NCBI GenBank assembly: GCA_947453695.1
Contig: CANGHW010000050.1
Coordinates: forward strand, 1-33,650
From: Opitutia bacterium
Lineage (GTDB): Bacteria > Verrucomicrobiota > Verrucomicrobiia > Opitutales > Opitutaceae
Direction: 5' to 3'
Length of the DNA stretch: 33,650 nucleotides
Positions 8,272-14,692 of the stretch are shown piece by piece. How positions within the stretch are numbered: position 1 is the first letter of the stretch; each line of letters starts with the position of its first letter. The translations under genes were made by a program, and so were the position numbers. The notes under the pieces were generated by a model. That model was not told where the DNA came from, made no database searches, and saw only the letters and a list, made by a program, of their open reading frames with translations.

Positions 8272-8461
8272 AGGGGCTTTTAGCCGGCCGCGGTTTGAGC
8301 CAAGAGAACCGAGCGCCCATCGTCAGCGCGGCCGCAATCCGCTCCTGCACGGACAGGCGCCTGATCCGTTCCTGTTCCCGCTCGCGGGCTTTAGCCGCAC
8401 ACGCGCTCCGGCGGGGCCGCAGGCTCAGGGCAGCAGCAGAGGTGTTCGGGTCGTGTGCCAT
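8255..8461 (-). CDS. Small basic protein of the nucleotidyltransferase module, copy 1
   Basis: This encodes 68 residues from the ATG at 8461, chosen because it aligns with the start of the second copy (MAHDPNT versus MAYAPNT). The core is a basic, probably helical segment (AREREQERIRRLSVQERIA, 24-42) followed by TMGARFSWLKPRPAK (47-61). I do not recognise the family. Its place directly upstream of, and overlapping, a toxin-type nucleotidyltransferase suggests an antitoxin or regulator. Relative to copy 2, one base is missing near the 3' end (CTTTTAG versus CTTCTTAG on the plus strand), which replaces the last residues KPL with SPYESPR and lengthens the overlap with the next gene from 4 to 17 bases. 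Confidence 0.7.
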   Translation of the reverse strand: MAHDPNTSAAALSLRPRRSACAAKAREREQERIRRLSVQERIAAALTMGARFSWLKPRPAKSPYESPR

Positions 8462-8494
8462 GAGTTTTCCGTTCGCCAAGGGTCGGAGAGCCCA

Positions 8495-8518
8495 CGGACC
8501 GCTCAAGGAGATTCCACG
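8495..8518 (-). promoter_or_regulatory. Conserved 24-base block upstream of the module, copy 1
   Basis: These 24 bases are identical to 13931-13954 and lie 33 bases upstream of the small gene's start (34 in copy 2). The bases in between have diverged, and the one-base spacing difference rules out a shared reading frame into the gene. Read on the minus strand it contains CTTGAGCGG, which could hold a -35-like TTGAGC. A promoter or operator role is inference. Confidence 0.4.
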
Positions 8519-8531
8519 TCGGCGGGGACAA

Positions 8532-8645
8532 TTCATGATTTTGCCGCACCAAGATCTCGTCGACCGGCTCGTCTGCGCGACTACACTCGGGCCCAAGCTC
8601 CCGCTGATTCATCTGCTGGGGCGGCGTGTTCAGCGCGTGGTGGAC
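8532..8645 (+). pseudogene. Remnant of a PIN toxin gene (C-terminal third)
   Basis: The translation LPHQDLVDRLVCATTLGPKL aligns with WPHKDPADRLICATALEHKL of the intact PIN toxin at 5443-5829. After LPLI a deletion of roughly 16 bases shifts the frame, yet the DNA GCTGGGGCGGCGTG that follows is identical to that in the intact gene. The N-terminal two thirds and the antitoxin are absent. It is therefore a decayed relative of the Phd/PIN pair, placed beside nucleotidyltransferase module copy 1 just as the intact pair sits beside the remnant of another copy. Confidence 0.75.
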
Positions 8646-8660
8646 GGCCCCAGTCGATCT

Positions 8661-9086
8661 TCACTCGGCACCGACTGCGGTAAGGTATTCCAAGAAGTCT
8701 ATCGGGGTGATGGCTGGCACGGACGAACCCAAAAAATCCGGCACGTTTCGAGTAACGATAAATTTGCTCCCCGTAGCCTCCGCCGTGACCGCGACCACTG
8801 CGTCTTCAAAGTCGCTCAAAGGCAGTTGGCGGGCGCGCTGGAAATTTGCCTTGTCCACCGGGTGAATCGCAAAATCGGCGAGCAATCCGTCCAGCGTTTG
8901 GTTGGCCAGAGCTGTCCCGGAATATTTTTCGAGAATATAATGAAGCGTGGTCAGGGCGTGTCCGGGTAGCACGGCGGCGAATTCCCCCCGGCGGACGCGA
9001 TGCATGACTTCCTCTGACGCGTGATAGTGGGGCAGACGATTCTGCGCCACGTCCAGCAGGACATTTAGGTCCACCGTCACTCTCAT
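8661..9086 (-). CDS. PIN-domain ribonuclease toxin (PIN_3-like)
   Basis: The 141-residue PIN protein begins MRVTVDLNVLLDVAQNR, with D6 and N8 in the first metal-site strand. It carries a downstream SDFEDAVVAVTAEATG block (91-106) with acidic residues D92, E94 and D95, and IVTRNVPDF (110-118), typical of PIN_3-type toxins. It follows its antitoxin gene with a four-base ATGA overlap at 9083-9086. It appears intact. Its sequence is clearly different from the PIN protein at 5443, so the two belong to different subgroups. Confidence 0.85.
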   Translation of the reverse strand: MRVTVDLNVLLDVAQNRLPHYHASEEVMHRVRRGEFAAVLPGHALTTLHYILEKYSGTALANQTLDGLLADFAIHPVDKANFQRARQLPLSDFEDAVVAVTAEATGSKFIVTRNVPDFLGSSVPAITPIDFLEYLTAVGAE

Positions 9087-9316
9087 CGGTGCTTGGCCGC
9101 GAGGTGCTGGCGATACTCCGCCCGGGTGTCCACGTCCGCTGGCACCGCTCCGGTGAACTTCAGATTCTCCGGGTGCGGAACGCGCGGAGCGTGCTGCAAA
9201 CGCCGCGCGTAGCGGGCGAACAAATCTGCGACGCTGACGGAGTGCTCCTTGGCGTAGGCTTCCAGGAATTGAGCGTCATCTTCCGGTAATTGAACCGTCA
9301 GAGCCGTAGTTTTCAT
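9083..9316 (-). CDS. Ribbon-helix-helix-type antitoxin
   Basis: This 77-residue protein starts MKTTALTVQLPEDDAQFLEAYAKEHSVSVADLFARYAR, with a short beta strand followed by two helices as in ribbon-helix-helix DNA-binding antitoxins. The C-terminal part (EYRQHLAAKHR) is charged and probably contacts the toxin. It is the first gene of the pair with the PIN protein ending at 8661 and is predicted to repress their shared promoter upstream of 9316. The class is supported by both sequence pattern and gene order. Confidence 0.8.
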   Translation of the reverse strand: MKTTALTVQLPEDDAQFLEAYAKEHSVSVADLFARYARRLQHAPRVPHPENLKFTGAVPADVDTRAEYRQHLAAKHR

Positions 9317-9351
9317 GAGTCCAACATGGTCGGTTTACCCCCTAACACAAT

Positions 9352-9384
9352 TCAAGTTTTCAGCGCGTCGATCAGGAAGCGCAT
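9352..9384 (-). pseudogene. Stub of a DUF5615 PIN-like toxin gene
   Basis: Starting 10 bases after the DUF433 stop, an ATG opens MRFLIDALKT and then meets a TGA. DUF5615 PIN-like toxins usually begin MxFLIDxxL and are encoded directly after DUF433 antitoxins. The first seven codons therefore look like the surviving start of the expected toxin, cut off where unrelated sequence begins. The stub is very short, so this rests on position plus a seven-residue match. Confidence 0.55.
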
Positions 9385-9394
9385 GTCCGACCGC

Positions 9395-9619
9395 TCAGGC
9401 TGAGCGCAGGACCGTGTGGTCGGTCAGCCGGGCTGCGTAGAGTTGCGCAGCCCGCAAATCGGCGGCCTCCAAACAGGGGAACTCGACGAGAATATCCGCA
9501 TCCGTCATGCCGGAGCCGAGCATCTCCAAAATGTCCTTCACCCGAATCCGCATCCCGCGAATGCATGGTTTCCCACCACATTGCTCGGGATCGACGGTGA
9601 TGCGCTCGCTGAGATTCAC
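9395..9619 (-). CDS. DUF433-family antitoxin
   Basis: This encodes 74 residues from a GTG at 9619 (VNLSERITVDPEQ). The frame continues upstream to 9721 but the conserved domain begins at this point. The DUF433 pattern is clear: ITVDPEQCGGKPCIRGMRI, then VKDILEMLGSGMTDADIL, and FPCLEAADLRAAQLYAA at the C-terminal end, a small winged or three-helix DNA-binding domain. DUF433 proteins normally neutralise a DUF5615 PIN-like toxin encoded next in the operon; here only a stub remains, so this is probably an orphan antitoxin. No clear Shine-Dalgarno site precedes the GTG. Confidence 0.8.
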   Translation of the reverse strand: MNLSERITVDPEQCGGKPCIRGMRIRVKDILEMLGSGMTDADILVEFPCLEAADLRAAQLYAARLTDHTVLRSA

Positions 9620-9918
9620 GTCCAGACGTTGGTCGCAACGCCTCCCTTCGCCAAGTTTTCGCTGGAACAACCGGTCAGCCTCCGCCGCCTTGCCCCTAGC
9701 GCAGCGCACAAGCCAAAGCATCCTTCGTCCCCCCTATTCTTGACCTCTGTTTTTTGAATTTCTCTCGCGCCCCGCTCACCGCGCCGCCTCTACTCTGTGA
9801 GCTTCGCCACCGCCCCTCTTGTCGTCAGTTGCCAGCCCACCCCGGCAGCCCCCTACGCCGGCCCCGCTAAACTTAGACCGCCTCCCGACCCCGCCTCTTG
9901 ATTTCCCCAACCTGCCCC
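9620..9918. other. Intergenic region upstream of the isolated TonB receptor
   Basis: About 300 bases separate the divergent DUF433 gene and the receptor. I see no convincing gene in it. The second half is pyrimidine-rich on the plus strand, and no clear Shine-Dalgarno site precedes the receptor start. TTGACC at about 9733 could be part of a promoter, but no matching -10 box is clear. Confidence 0.4.
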
Positions 9919-12900
9919 ATGTCCTCACCATCCCGCCCCCTCCTGGCCGCCCTCGCCGGCTGGCTCACCCTCGGCACCCTCGACGCGCAGACGGTCCCGG
10001 CCAACGCGACCACCGACGAAACCCTGCTCCTCTCACCCTTTCAGGTCTCCACCTCGAAGGACGTGGGCTACGAGGCTAGCGAGACGCTCTCGGGCACCCG
10101 TCTCTCGACGCCTAACAAGTTCGTCGGCGCCGCCATCACCGATGTCACCCCGTTGCTGATGCAGGACCTCGCGCTGACGAACATGCAGGACCTGATCAAC
10201 TTCGTCCCCAACTCCGCCTCCTACTTCGGCGGCGGCATCGGCGGCGACTCCACCGGCAACAACGCCCTCTTCGGCATCTCCTACTACGTCCGCGGCAACC
10301 TCGTGAGTTCCGCCAGCCGCGATTTCATCAAATACCGCGTCTACGAGGACGCCTACAACGTCGAGCGCTTCTCCTTCTCCCGCGGCCCCAACTCGATCCT
10401 CTTCGGCATCGGCGACCCCGCCGGCATCGCCAACAGCGTCTCCAAGCGCGCCCAATACAAGAACAGCTACGGCGCCACCTTCCGTTTCGATTCGAACGAC
10501 AGCGCCCGCGGCACCTTCGATCTCAACCGCCAGATCATTCCCCAGCGCCTCGCTCTCCGCTTCGCCGGCCTCCACGAAAACCGCGAGACCGACCGCAAGC
10601 CCTCCGACCGCAAGTCGGACCGCATCTACGGCGCCCTCACGGCCAATCCGTTTCGCTCCACCACCCTGCGCCTCACCACGGAAAAGGGTCACTACGATGC
10701 GCTCAATGTCCGCCCCTGGCCCGCCGCCGATGGCCTCACGCCGTGGATCCAAGCCGGACGCCAGGAGATCCCCGCCCAGTTTCTCAACGGCGCCGTCAAC
10801 AACGCCACCGGCACGCCCGCCGCCGCCCTCGGCAACGCCCCCCAGCCTCCCGGTATTCTCCCCACGCCCGCCCCGGCCTCCGGCCCCCGCGGCATTCTCG
10901 CCGCCGCCGGTTTCGATATCCCGCGCAACTTCCCCTACGCCGGCCTCACGTTTTCCGGCAACGGCGCCAGCCTGCCCTTCACGCCGATCAACCTGAACGG
11001 CCTGATCTATCCCATCAAACCGTTCCAGTTCGGCACCACCGGCGAACGCAACCCCACCCTCGTCAACCCACCGATTCCCTACAAGGCCAACGTCCTCGGC
11101 TACGGTAACCGCGTCGTCCAGGACTTCGACAACCGCATGGTCACGCTCGAGCAGGCGATCGGCCGCGATTTCTTCGTCGAGCTGCTCTACAGCCGCCAGC
11201 ACATCGACGCGATCAACGACTACTCCTCGCAGAATGTAGACAACATCTTCATCGACAAGAACCCCACGCTCCTCGCTCTGCGCGGCGGCGTCGTGCCGAA
11301 TCCAAACTACAACCGCTACTTCGTCATCAACGATCAGCCCACGTCCTACGAACAGCGCTACATCGACGAGACCTATCGCGCCACCGCGTCCTACAAGCTC
11401 GAGGTCAAACGCCACGTCTCCGGCCGCCTCGGTGAATGGCTCGGCTACCACAACTTCGCCGGCCTTCTCGAGCGGACCACCTCCGACTTCGTCCAGCACT
11501 TCGCGTTCTTGCGCAACACCAACAACGCGACGATGGGCACCGTGCCGCAGTTTCCCGTGGCCGGCACCACCGACATCCAGTCGGCCAATAACATGATCGC
11601 GGCGATCAACTACATCGACCCGCAGCGCCCCGAGACCTGGGCCTTCCCCGATCTCTATCCCCGTTACCCGCACCTCCTCTTTGACGGTTCCGCCAAGCCC
11701 GCCCCCGACGCCAACGGCCTCGCGCCCGCTTGGGTCGTCAACTCCAGCACCCGCTCGCTCCAGGAAATCCGCTCCAAGATGTTCGTGATGCAGGACGTCT
11801 TCCTCGGCGAACGCCTCATCACCACCTTCGGCTGGCGCAAGGATAACTCCCGGATTTGGAATCCTCCCGCCGGCGCCAAAAACACCGCGGGCGGCGGCTA
11901 CATCAAAAACATCCTCGATACCGCGCCGAAGTCCGTCGCCCCCGTCGAAAAAGAGGGCTCCACGCGCACTCAGGGTGCCGTGTTCTATCCCCTGCGTTGG
12001 ATCGGCCTAAGCTACAACCAGTCCATGAGCTTCCAGCCCGCCGCCGGTTCGTCGCGCGACATCTGGGGCAACACCCTCCCCAATTCTGAGGGCCGCGGCA
12101 AAGACTACGGCATCAAGTTCAGCCTCTGGGACGGCCTGATCAACGGCAGCGTCTCCCAGTTCACCACCTCCACGATCAACCTCGCCACCACCCAGCTCCG
12201 CTCCGGTCCCGCCGGCAGCATCGATTCCGGCCGCGCCGCGATCCGCAGCACCATGGAGCGACTCCTGCCCGACGATCCCTACTGGCGGTCGACGAATTAT
12301 CCCTGGAACAACGACTACCGGAATCTCAACGACAACGATTCCAAGGGCTACGAGTTCAGCCTCACGGCCAATCCCCGCCGCAACTGGCGCATCACCGGCA
12401 ATTTCAGCCGGCAGACGACGAAAGCCTCCAACGTCGGCGGCTACGAACGCGAATTCCTCGCGACGGCCCGCAGCCTCTTCGCCCCCGGCGGCAAATACGC
12501 CGCCTATTCCGCCGGCACCGATGGCGTGACGATTCAAAACCAACTCAGCGCCATTGCAGACGTGTTGACCCGCGCCAAGAGCCTTGAGGGTCGCGCCGAC
12601 GCCCGTCAGGCCCGCTACACCGCGCGCATGTCCACCGCGTATGATTTCACCACCGGCCCGCTCAAGAACTGGGGCACCGGTGGCACGTTCCAATTCAGCA
12701 AGGCCCTCATCGTCGGCTACCCCTACCTCCCGGGCAACCCCGGCCTCTTCGATGCGAACAAGCCCTACTTCGGCGACGACACCAAAGTCGTCGGCGTCTT
12801 CACCAGCTATCGCTTCAAGGTCTTCAAGAACTACAACTGCCGCCTGCAGCTCAACGTCGACAACCTCCTCGACGATGCCGACCTTCATCCGATCGTGAAA

Positions 12901-12990
12901 GTCGACCGCGGCGACGGCCAGCCGGTCGTCAGCCGCTACAGCCTCGCCAGCGGCCGCAACTGGGTGCTGAGCGGCTCAGTGGATTTCTGA
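9919..12990 (+). CDS. TonB-dependent outer-membrane receptor (isolated)
   Basis: This encodes 1023 residues from the ATG at 9919; a TTG seven codons earlier is less likely because the ATG begins a tidy signal peptide (PLLAALAGWLTLGTLDA, cut before QT). The motif DETLLLSPFQV (33-43) just after the signal is the likely TonB-contact segment and is shared in form with the other two receptors. A plug domain follows, with FSRGPNSILFGIGDPAGIAN as its conserved late signature, then a long beta-barrel ending WVLSGSVDF with a terminal Phe. The transported ligand is unknown. No SusD, enzyme or regulator gene is adjacent, and it sits between the two nucleotidyltransferase modules. A hairpin lies 20 bases after the stop. 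Confidence 0.92.
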   Translation: MSSPSRPLLAALAGWLTLGTLDAQTVPANATTDETLLLSPFQVSTSKDVGYEASETLSGTRLSTPNKFVGAAITDVTPLLMQDLALTNMQDLINFVPNSASYFGGGIGGDSTGNNALFGISYYVRGNLVSSASRDFIKYRVYEDAYNVERFSFSRGPNSILFGIGDPAGIANSVSKRAQYKNSYGATFRFDSNDSARGTFDLNRQIIPQRLALRFAGLHENRETDRKPSDRKSDRIYGALTANPFRSTTLRLTTEKGHYDALNVRPWPAADGLTPWIQAGRQEIPAQFLNGAVNNATGTPAAALGNAPQPPGILPTPAPASGPRGILAAAGFDIPRNFPYAGLTFSGNGASLPFTPINLNGLIYPIKPFQFGTTGERNPTLVNPPIPYKANVLGYGNRVVQDFDNRMVTLEQAIGRDFFVELLYSRQHIDAINDYSSQNVDNIFIDKNPTLLALRGGVVPNPNYNRYFVINDQPTSYEQRYIDETYRATASYKLEVKRHVSGRLGEWLGYHNFAGLLERTTSDFVQHFAFLRNTNNATMGTVPQFPVAGTTDIQSANNMIAAINYIDPQRPETWAFPDLYPRYPHLLFDGSAKPAPDANGLAPAWVVNSSTRSLQEIRSKMFVMQDVFLGERLITTFGWRKDNSRIWNPPAGAKNTAGGGYIKNILDTAPKSVAPVEKEGSTRTQGAVFYPLRWIGLSYNQSMSFQPAAGSSRDIWGNTLPNSEGRGKDYGIKFSLWDGLINGSVSQFTTSTINLATTQLRSGPAGSIDSGRAAIRSTMERLLPDDPYWRSTNYPWNNDYRNLNDNDSKGYEFSLTANPRRNWRITGNFSRQTTKASNVGGYEREFLATARSLFAPGGKYAAYSAGTDGVTIQNQLSAIADVLTRAKSLEGRADARQARYTARMSTAYDFTTGPLKNWGTGGTFQFSKALIVGYPYLPGNPGLFDANKPYFGDDTKVVGVFTSYRFKVFKNYNCRLQLNVDNLLDDADLHPIVKVDRGDGQPVVSRYSLASGRNWVLSGSVDF

Positions 12991-13010
12991 TCGCAACCGC
13001 GGGAAGTCAT

Positions 13011-13035
13011 CCGGCGGGACGTTCAAACCCGCCGG
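13011..13035 (+). terminator. Hairpin after the isolated receptor gene
   Basis: CCGGCGGG (13011-13018) pairs perfectly with CCCGCCGG (13028-13035) around a 9-base loop, 20 bases after the receptor stop. No T-run follows, so it could slow or stabilise transcripts, or be a weak terminator. Confidence 0.35.
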
Positions 13036-13147
13036 CGCGCTGGCCGTGGCGCGGGTCTAGGCCCCGAATCGGATAACGCGCATCCTCCCTGCCTGAATCA
13101 CCTCAACCGAATCCGGCCAGCGGGGTAGAACAGAGGGGAGTCGGGTG

Positions 13148-13705
13148 TTACACGGACCGTGACTCGGCGATCAGTTCCTCCAGGCCGCCCAGCCGGTAGC
13201 GGGCGCAGACGCTACGCACCTCGTCCAATTCCAAATCGGGATTGCGGACCAGTAATTCGATGATGTCCGCCTTGGACTTGTGGCCACCGGCATAAAGTTT
13301 GAGCGCGATCAAGTGGGGAATCGGCACAATTTTGAGCGGACTGTCTTCACGCACGACCAGCGTCGAGAGCCGCACGGCATCTTCGATCACCGCCGGGAAG
13401 CGGCCGGCATAACTGATGATCTGCACCAGCCCAAAGCCACCGCTGACGTCGATGACGCCCCCGAGGGGATCTTCTCCATCGGGTTCCCGCAATTCCGCCT
13501 CCAGCCCGGCTTCGCGCAACGATCCGACCAAGGCACGCAGAGTGGGGACGTCGGCATTGACACCCAGATCAATATCCTCGGTCTGCCGAACATAGTGATG
13601 GGCCGCGAGCGCCACCGCCCCGATCACGACTGCGTCGAGGTGATGTTGAGCCAAAACGGCGAGGACTTTCTCCGCGGCCTGCAGGAGATCATCGGGGTGA
13701 TTCAT
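13148..13705 (-). CDS. MNT-fold nucleotidyltransferase, copy 2, intact motif
   Basis: The 185-residue protein has VVIGAVALAAHHYVRQTEDID (27-46), in which D44 and D46 form the expected metal-binding pair, and D86 in IDVSGG as the third acidic position. This matches small AbiEii/DUF6036-like nucleotidyltransferases, several of which act as toxins by adding nucleotides to RNA or protein; the target here is unknown. It differs from copy 1 at 12 positions. Its start overlaps the stop of the small upstream gene (ATGA, 13702-13705), so the two are almost certainly made together. Confidence 0.85.
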   Translation of the reverse strand: MNHPDDLLQAAEKVLAVLAQHHLDAVVIGAVALAAHHYVRQTEDIDLGVNADVPTLRALVGSLREAGLEAELREPDGEDPLGGVIDVSGGFGLVQIISYAGRFPAVIEDAVRLSTLVVREDSPLKIVPIPHLIALKLYAGGHKSKADIIELLVRNPDLELDEVRSVCARYRLGGLEELIAESRSV

Positions 13706-13896
13706 AGGGGCTTCTTAGCCGGCCGCGGTTTGAGCCACGAGAAGCGCGCACCCATGGTTAGCGCGGCCGCAATCCGCTCCTGCACGGACAGGCGCCTGAC
13801 CCGCTCCTGTTCCCGCTCGCGGGCTTGGGCCGCACACGCGCTCCGGCGGGGCCCGCGACTAGGGACTGCAGCAGGGGTGTTCGGTGCGTATGCCAT
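13702..13896 (-). CDS. Small basic protein of the nucleotidyltransferase module, copy 2
   Basis: The 64-residue protein is unknown to me. It has a variable N-terminus, then RRSACAAQAREREQERVRRL (17-36), a likely basic helix, and SVQERIAAALTMGARFSWLK (37-56) ending in PRPAKKPL. Size, charge, position before a nucleotidyltransferase and the four-base overlap all suggest an antitoxin or a target-recognition partner. It is not HEPN-like, so the pair does not fit the common MNT/HEPN arrangement, and it does not show the winged-helix AbiEi antitoxin pattern. The core (16-61) is much better conserved between copies than the first 15 residues. Confidence 0.75.
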   Translation of the reverse strand: MAYAPNTPAAVPSRGPRRSACAAQAREREQERVRRLSVQERIAAALTMGARFSWLKPRPAKKPL

Positions 13897-13930
13897 AGGT
13901 GTTGCAGTCGCCCGATTGTCCCGGAGCGAA

Positions 13931-13954
13931 CGGACCGCTCAAGGAGATTCCACG
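13931..13954 (-). promoter_or_regulatory. Conserved 24-base block upstream of the module, copy 2
   Basis: This is identical to 8495-8518. On the minus strand TTGAGC in this block is followed after 16 bases by GACAAT, a possible -10 box. Copy 1 has GACCCT at the same spacing, which would be weaker. A promoter is plausible but unproven, since Verrucomicrobial promoter sequences are poorly defined. Confidence 0.4.
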
Positions 13955-14101
13955 CTGTCCGCAAACGCGAGTCACCTCCTGCCGCCACCCCCGCCTGTTC
14001 CTAAAACGCACGCCGCGCGTTTCCGTTTAGCCTGTTCGTAAAATATTTTTCGGGGAGGCAAACCGCCGGAATTCCACTCGACGGAAACGGTGTCATCGGC
14101 G

Positions 14102-14692
14102 ATGCAACCCACTGCCGGGCCCCAACCCGCGCGAAACCCCATGCCACCCGCTGATCAGGCCGTTTGGTTTGCCGAAAGCGTGCGACCGCACGAACCGGCG
14201 CTGCGCGCGTTTCTTTCGCGGCGGTTTTCCAGCCTACCCGACCACGATGACCTCGTGCAGGAGACCTACGCCCGCCTGTTGCGCGTCTCCGATCCCCAGC
14301 GGCTCGGGCACGTGCGGGCCTTTCTCTTCACCACCGCGCGCAATGTGGCCATCGACCACGTCCGCCGCACGCGCCGCACTCCCGTCGATCCCCTCGGCGA
14401 CTCCACTGAATTCTCCCTGCTGGATGCCGAGCCCGGTGCAGCCGACCTGCTCGACGAGGCCCAGCGACACGAAGTGATGCTCGCCGCGCTCGCGACGCTG
14501 CCGGAGCGATGCCGCGAAGTAATGCTACTCCGCTACGTCGATGGGTTCACCGCCCCGGAAATCGCCATCCACCTCGGCCTCGCCGCCGCGACCGTGCGCG
14601 TCCACCTGATGAAGGGAGTGCGCGATTGCGCGCAATTCTTCCGGGCCCGCGGACTCCTCGATCCCTCGGCTACCACGAAAGGCACCCCATGA
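14102..14692 (+). CDS. ECF sigma factor, FecI-like
   Basis: This encodes 196 residues from the ATG at 14102 (GTG at 14090 and ATG at 14141 are alternatives; none has a well-spaced Shine-Dalgarno site). Sigma region 2 covers about 31-95, with DDLVQETYARLL (49-60) and FLFTTARNVAIDHVRR (74-89). Region 4 covers about 125-175, with LPERCREVMLLRYVDGFTA followed by the helix-turn-helix PEIAIHLGLAAATVRVHLMK. The stop overlaps the FecR start (ATGA). With FecR and an STN-bearing receptor downstream it forms a surface-signalling set: ligand at the receptor relieves FecR control and the sigma factor activates transcription, probably including this operon. Not for iron by default; here the neighbours suggest glycan. 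Confidence 0.92.
   Translation: MQPTAGPQPARNPMPPADQAVWFAESVRPHEPALRAFLSRRFSSLPDHDDLVQETYARLLRVSDPQRLGHVRAFLFTTARNVAIDHVRRTRRTPVDPLGDSTEFSLLDAEPGAADLLDEAQRHEVMLAALATLPERCREVMLLRYVDGFTAPEIAIHLGLAAATVRVHLMKGVRDCAQFFRARGLLDPSATTKGTP

Larger units (their letters stand above)
7711..8518. repeat. Long direct repeat, copy 1 (nucleotidyltransferase module)
   Basis: This stretch of about 0.8 kb is closely similar to 13145-13954 in the same orientation. It spans the nucleotidyltransferase gene, its small upstream partner and a conserved 24-base block before that partner. Identity is high across both genes (12 differences in 185 residues for the larger one) and breaks off at the GTGTTACACG end on the left and after the 24-base block on the right. 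The sequence between the small gene's start and the 24-base block has diverged. No transposase or target-site duplication was seen. Confidence 0.85.
13145..13954. repeat. Long direct repeat, copy 2 (nucleotidyltransferase module)
   Basis: This is the second copy of the unit at 7711-8518, in the same orientation. It keeps the nucleotidyltransferase gene, the small upstream gene and the 24-base upstream block. The genes look less damaged here: the DxD motif is present and the two genes overlap by only four bases. Unlike copy 1, no PIN-toxin remnant follows on the right; the sequence runs into the region upstream of the sigma factor gene. Confidence 0.85.

Noticed and set aside
8462..8596. Longer version of the small module protein in copy 1
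   Set aside because: Copy 2 has no equivalent upstream frame, and the 33-34 base spacer differs by one base, so the added residues are not conserved coding sequence.
9733..9765. TTGACC followed by a T-rich run upstream of the isolated receptor, considered as a sigma-70-type promoter
   Set aside because: No -10 box at suitable spacing. Promoter consensus in this group is uncertain.
10033..11673. Long minus-strand open frame opposite the isolated receptor
   Set aside because: Antisense artefact with repeated Gly, Val, Glu and Ala and no recognisable domain.
7711..13954. The two module copies as ends of a composite transposon around the isolated receptor
   Set aside because: No transposase, terminal inverted repeats or target duplications were found, and the copies are diverged and differently flanked. 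They are reported only as direct repeats.
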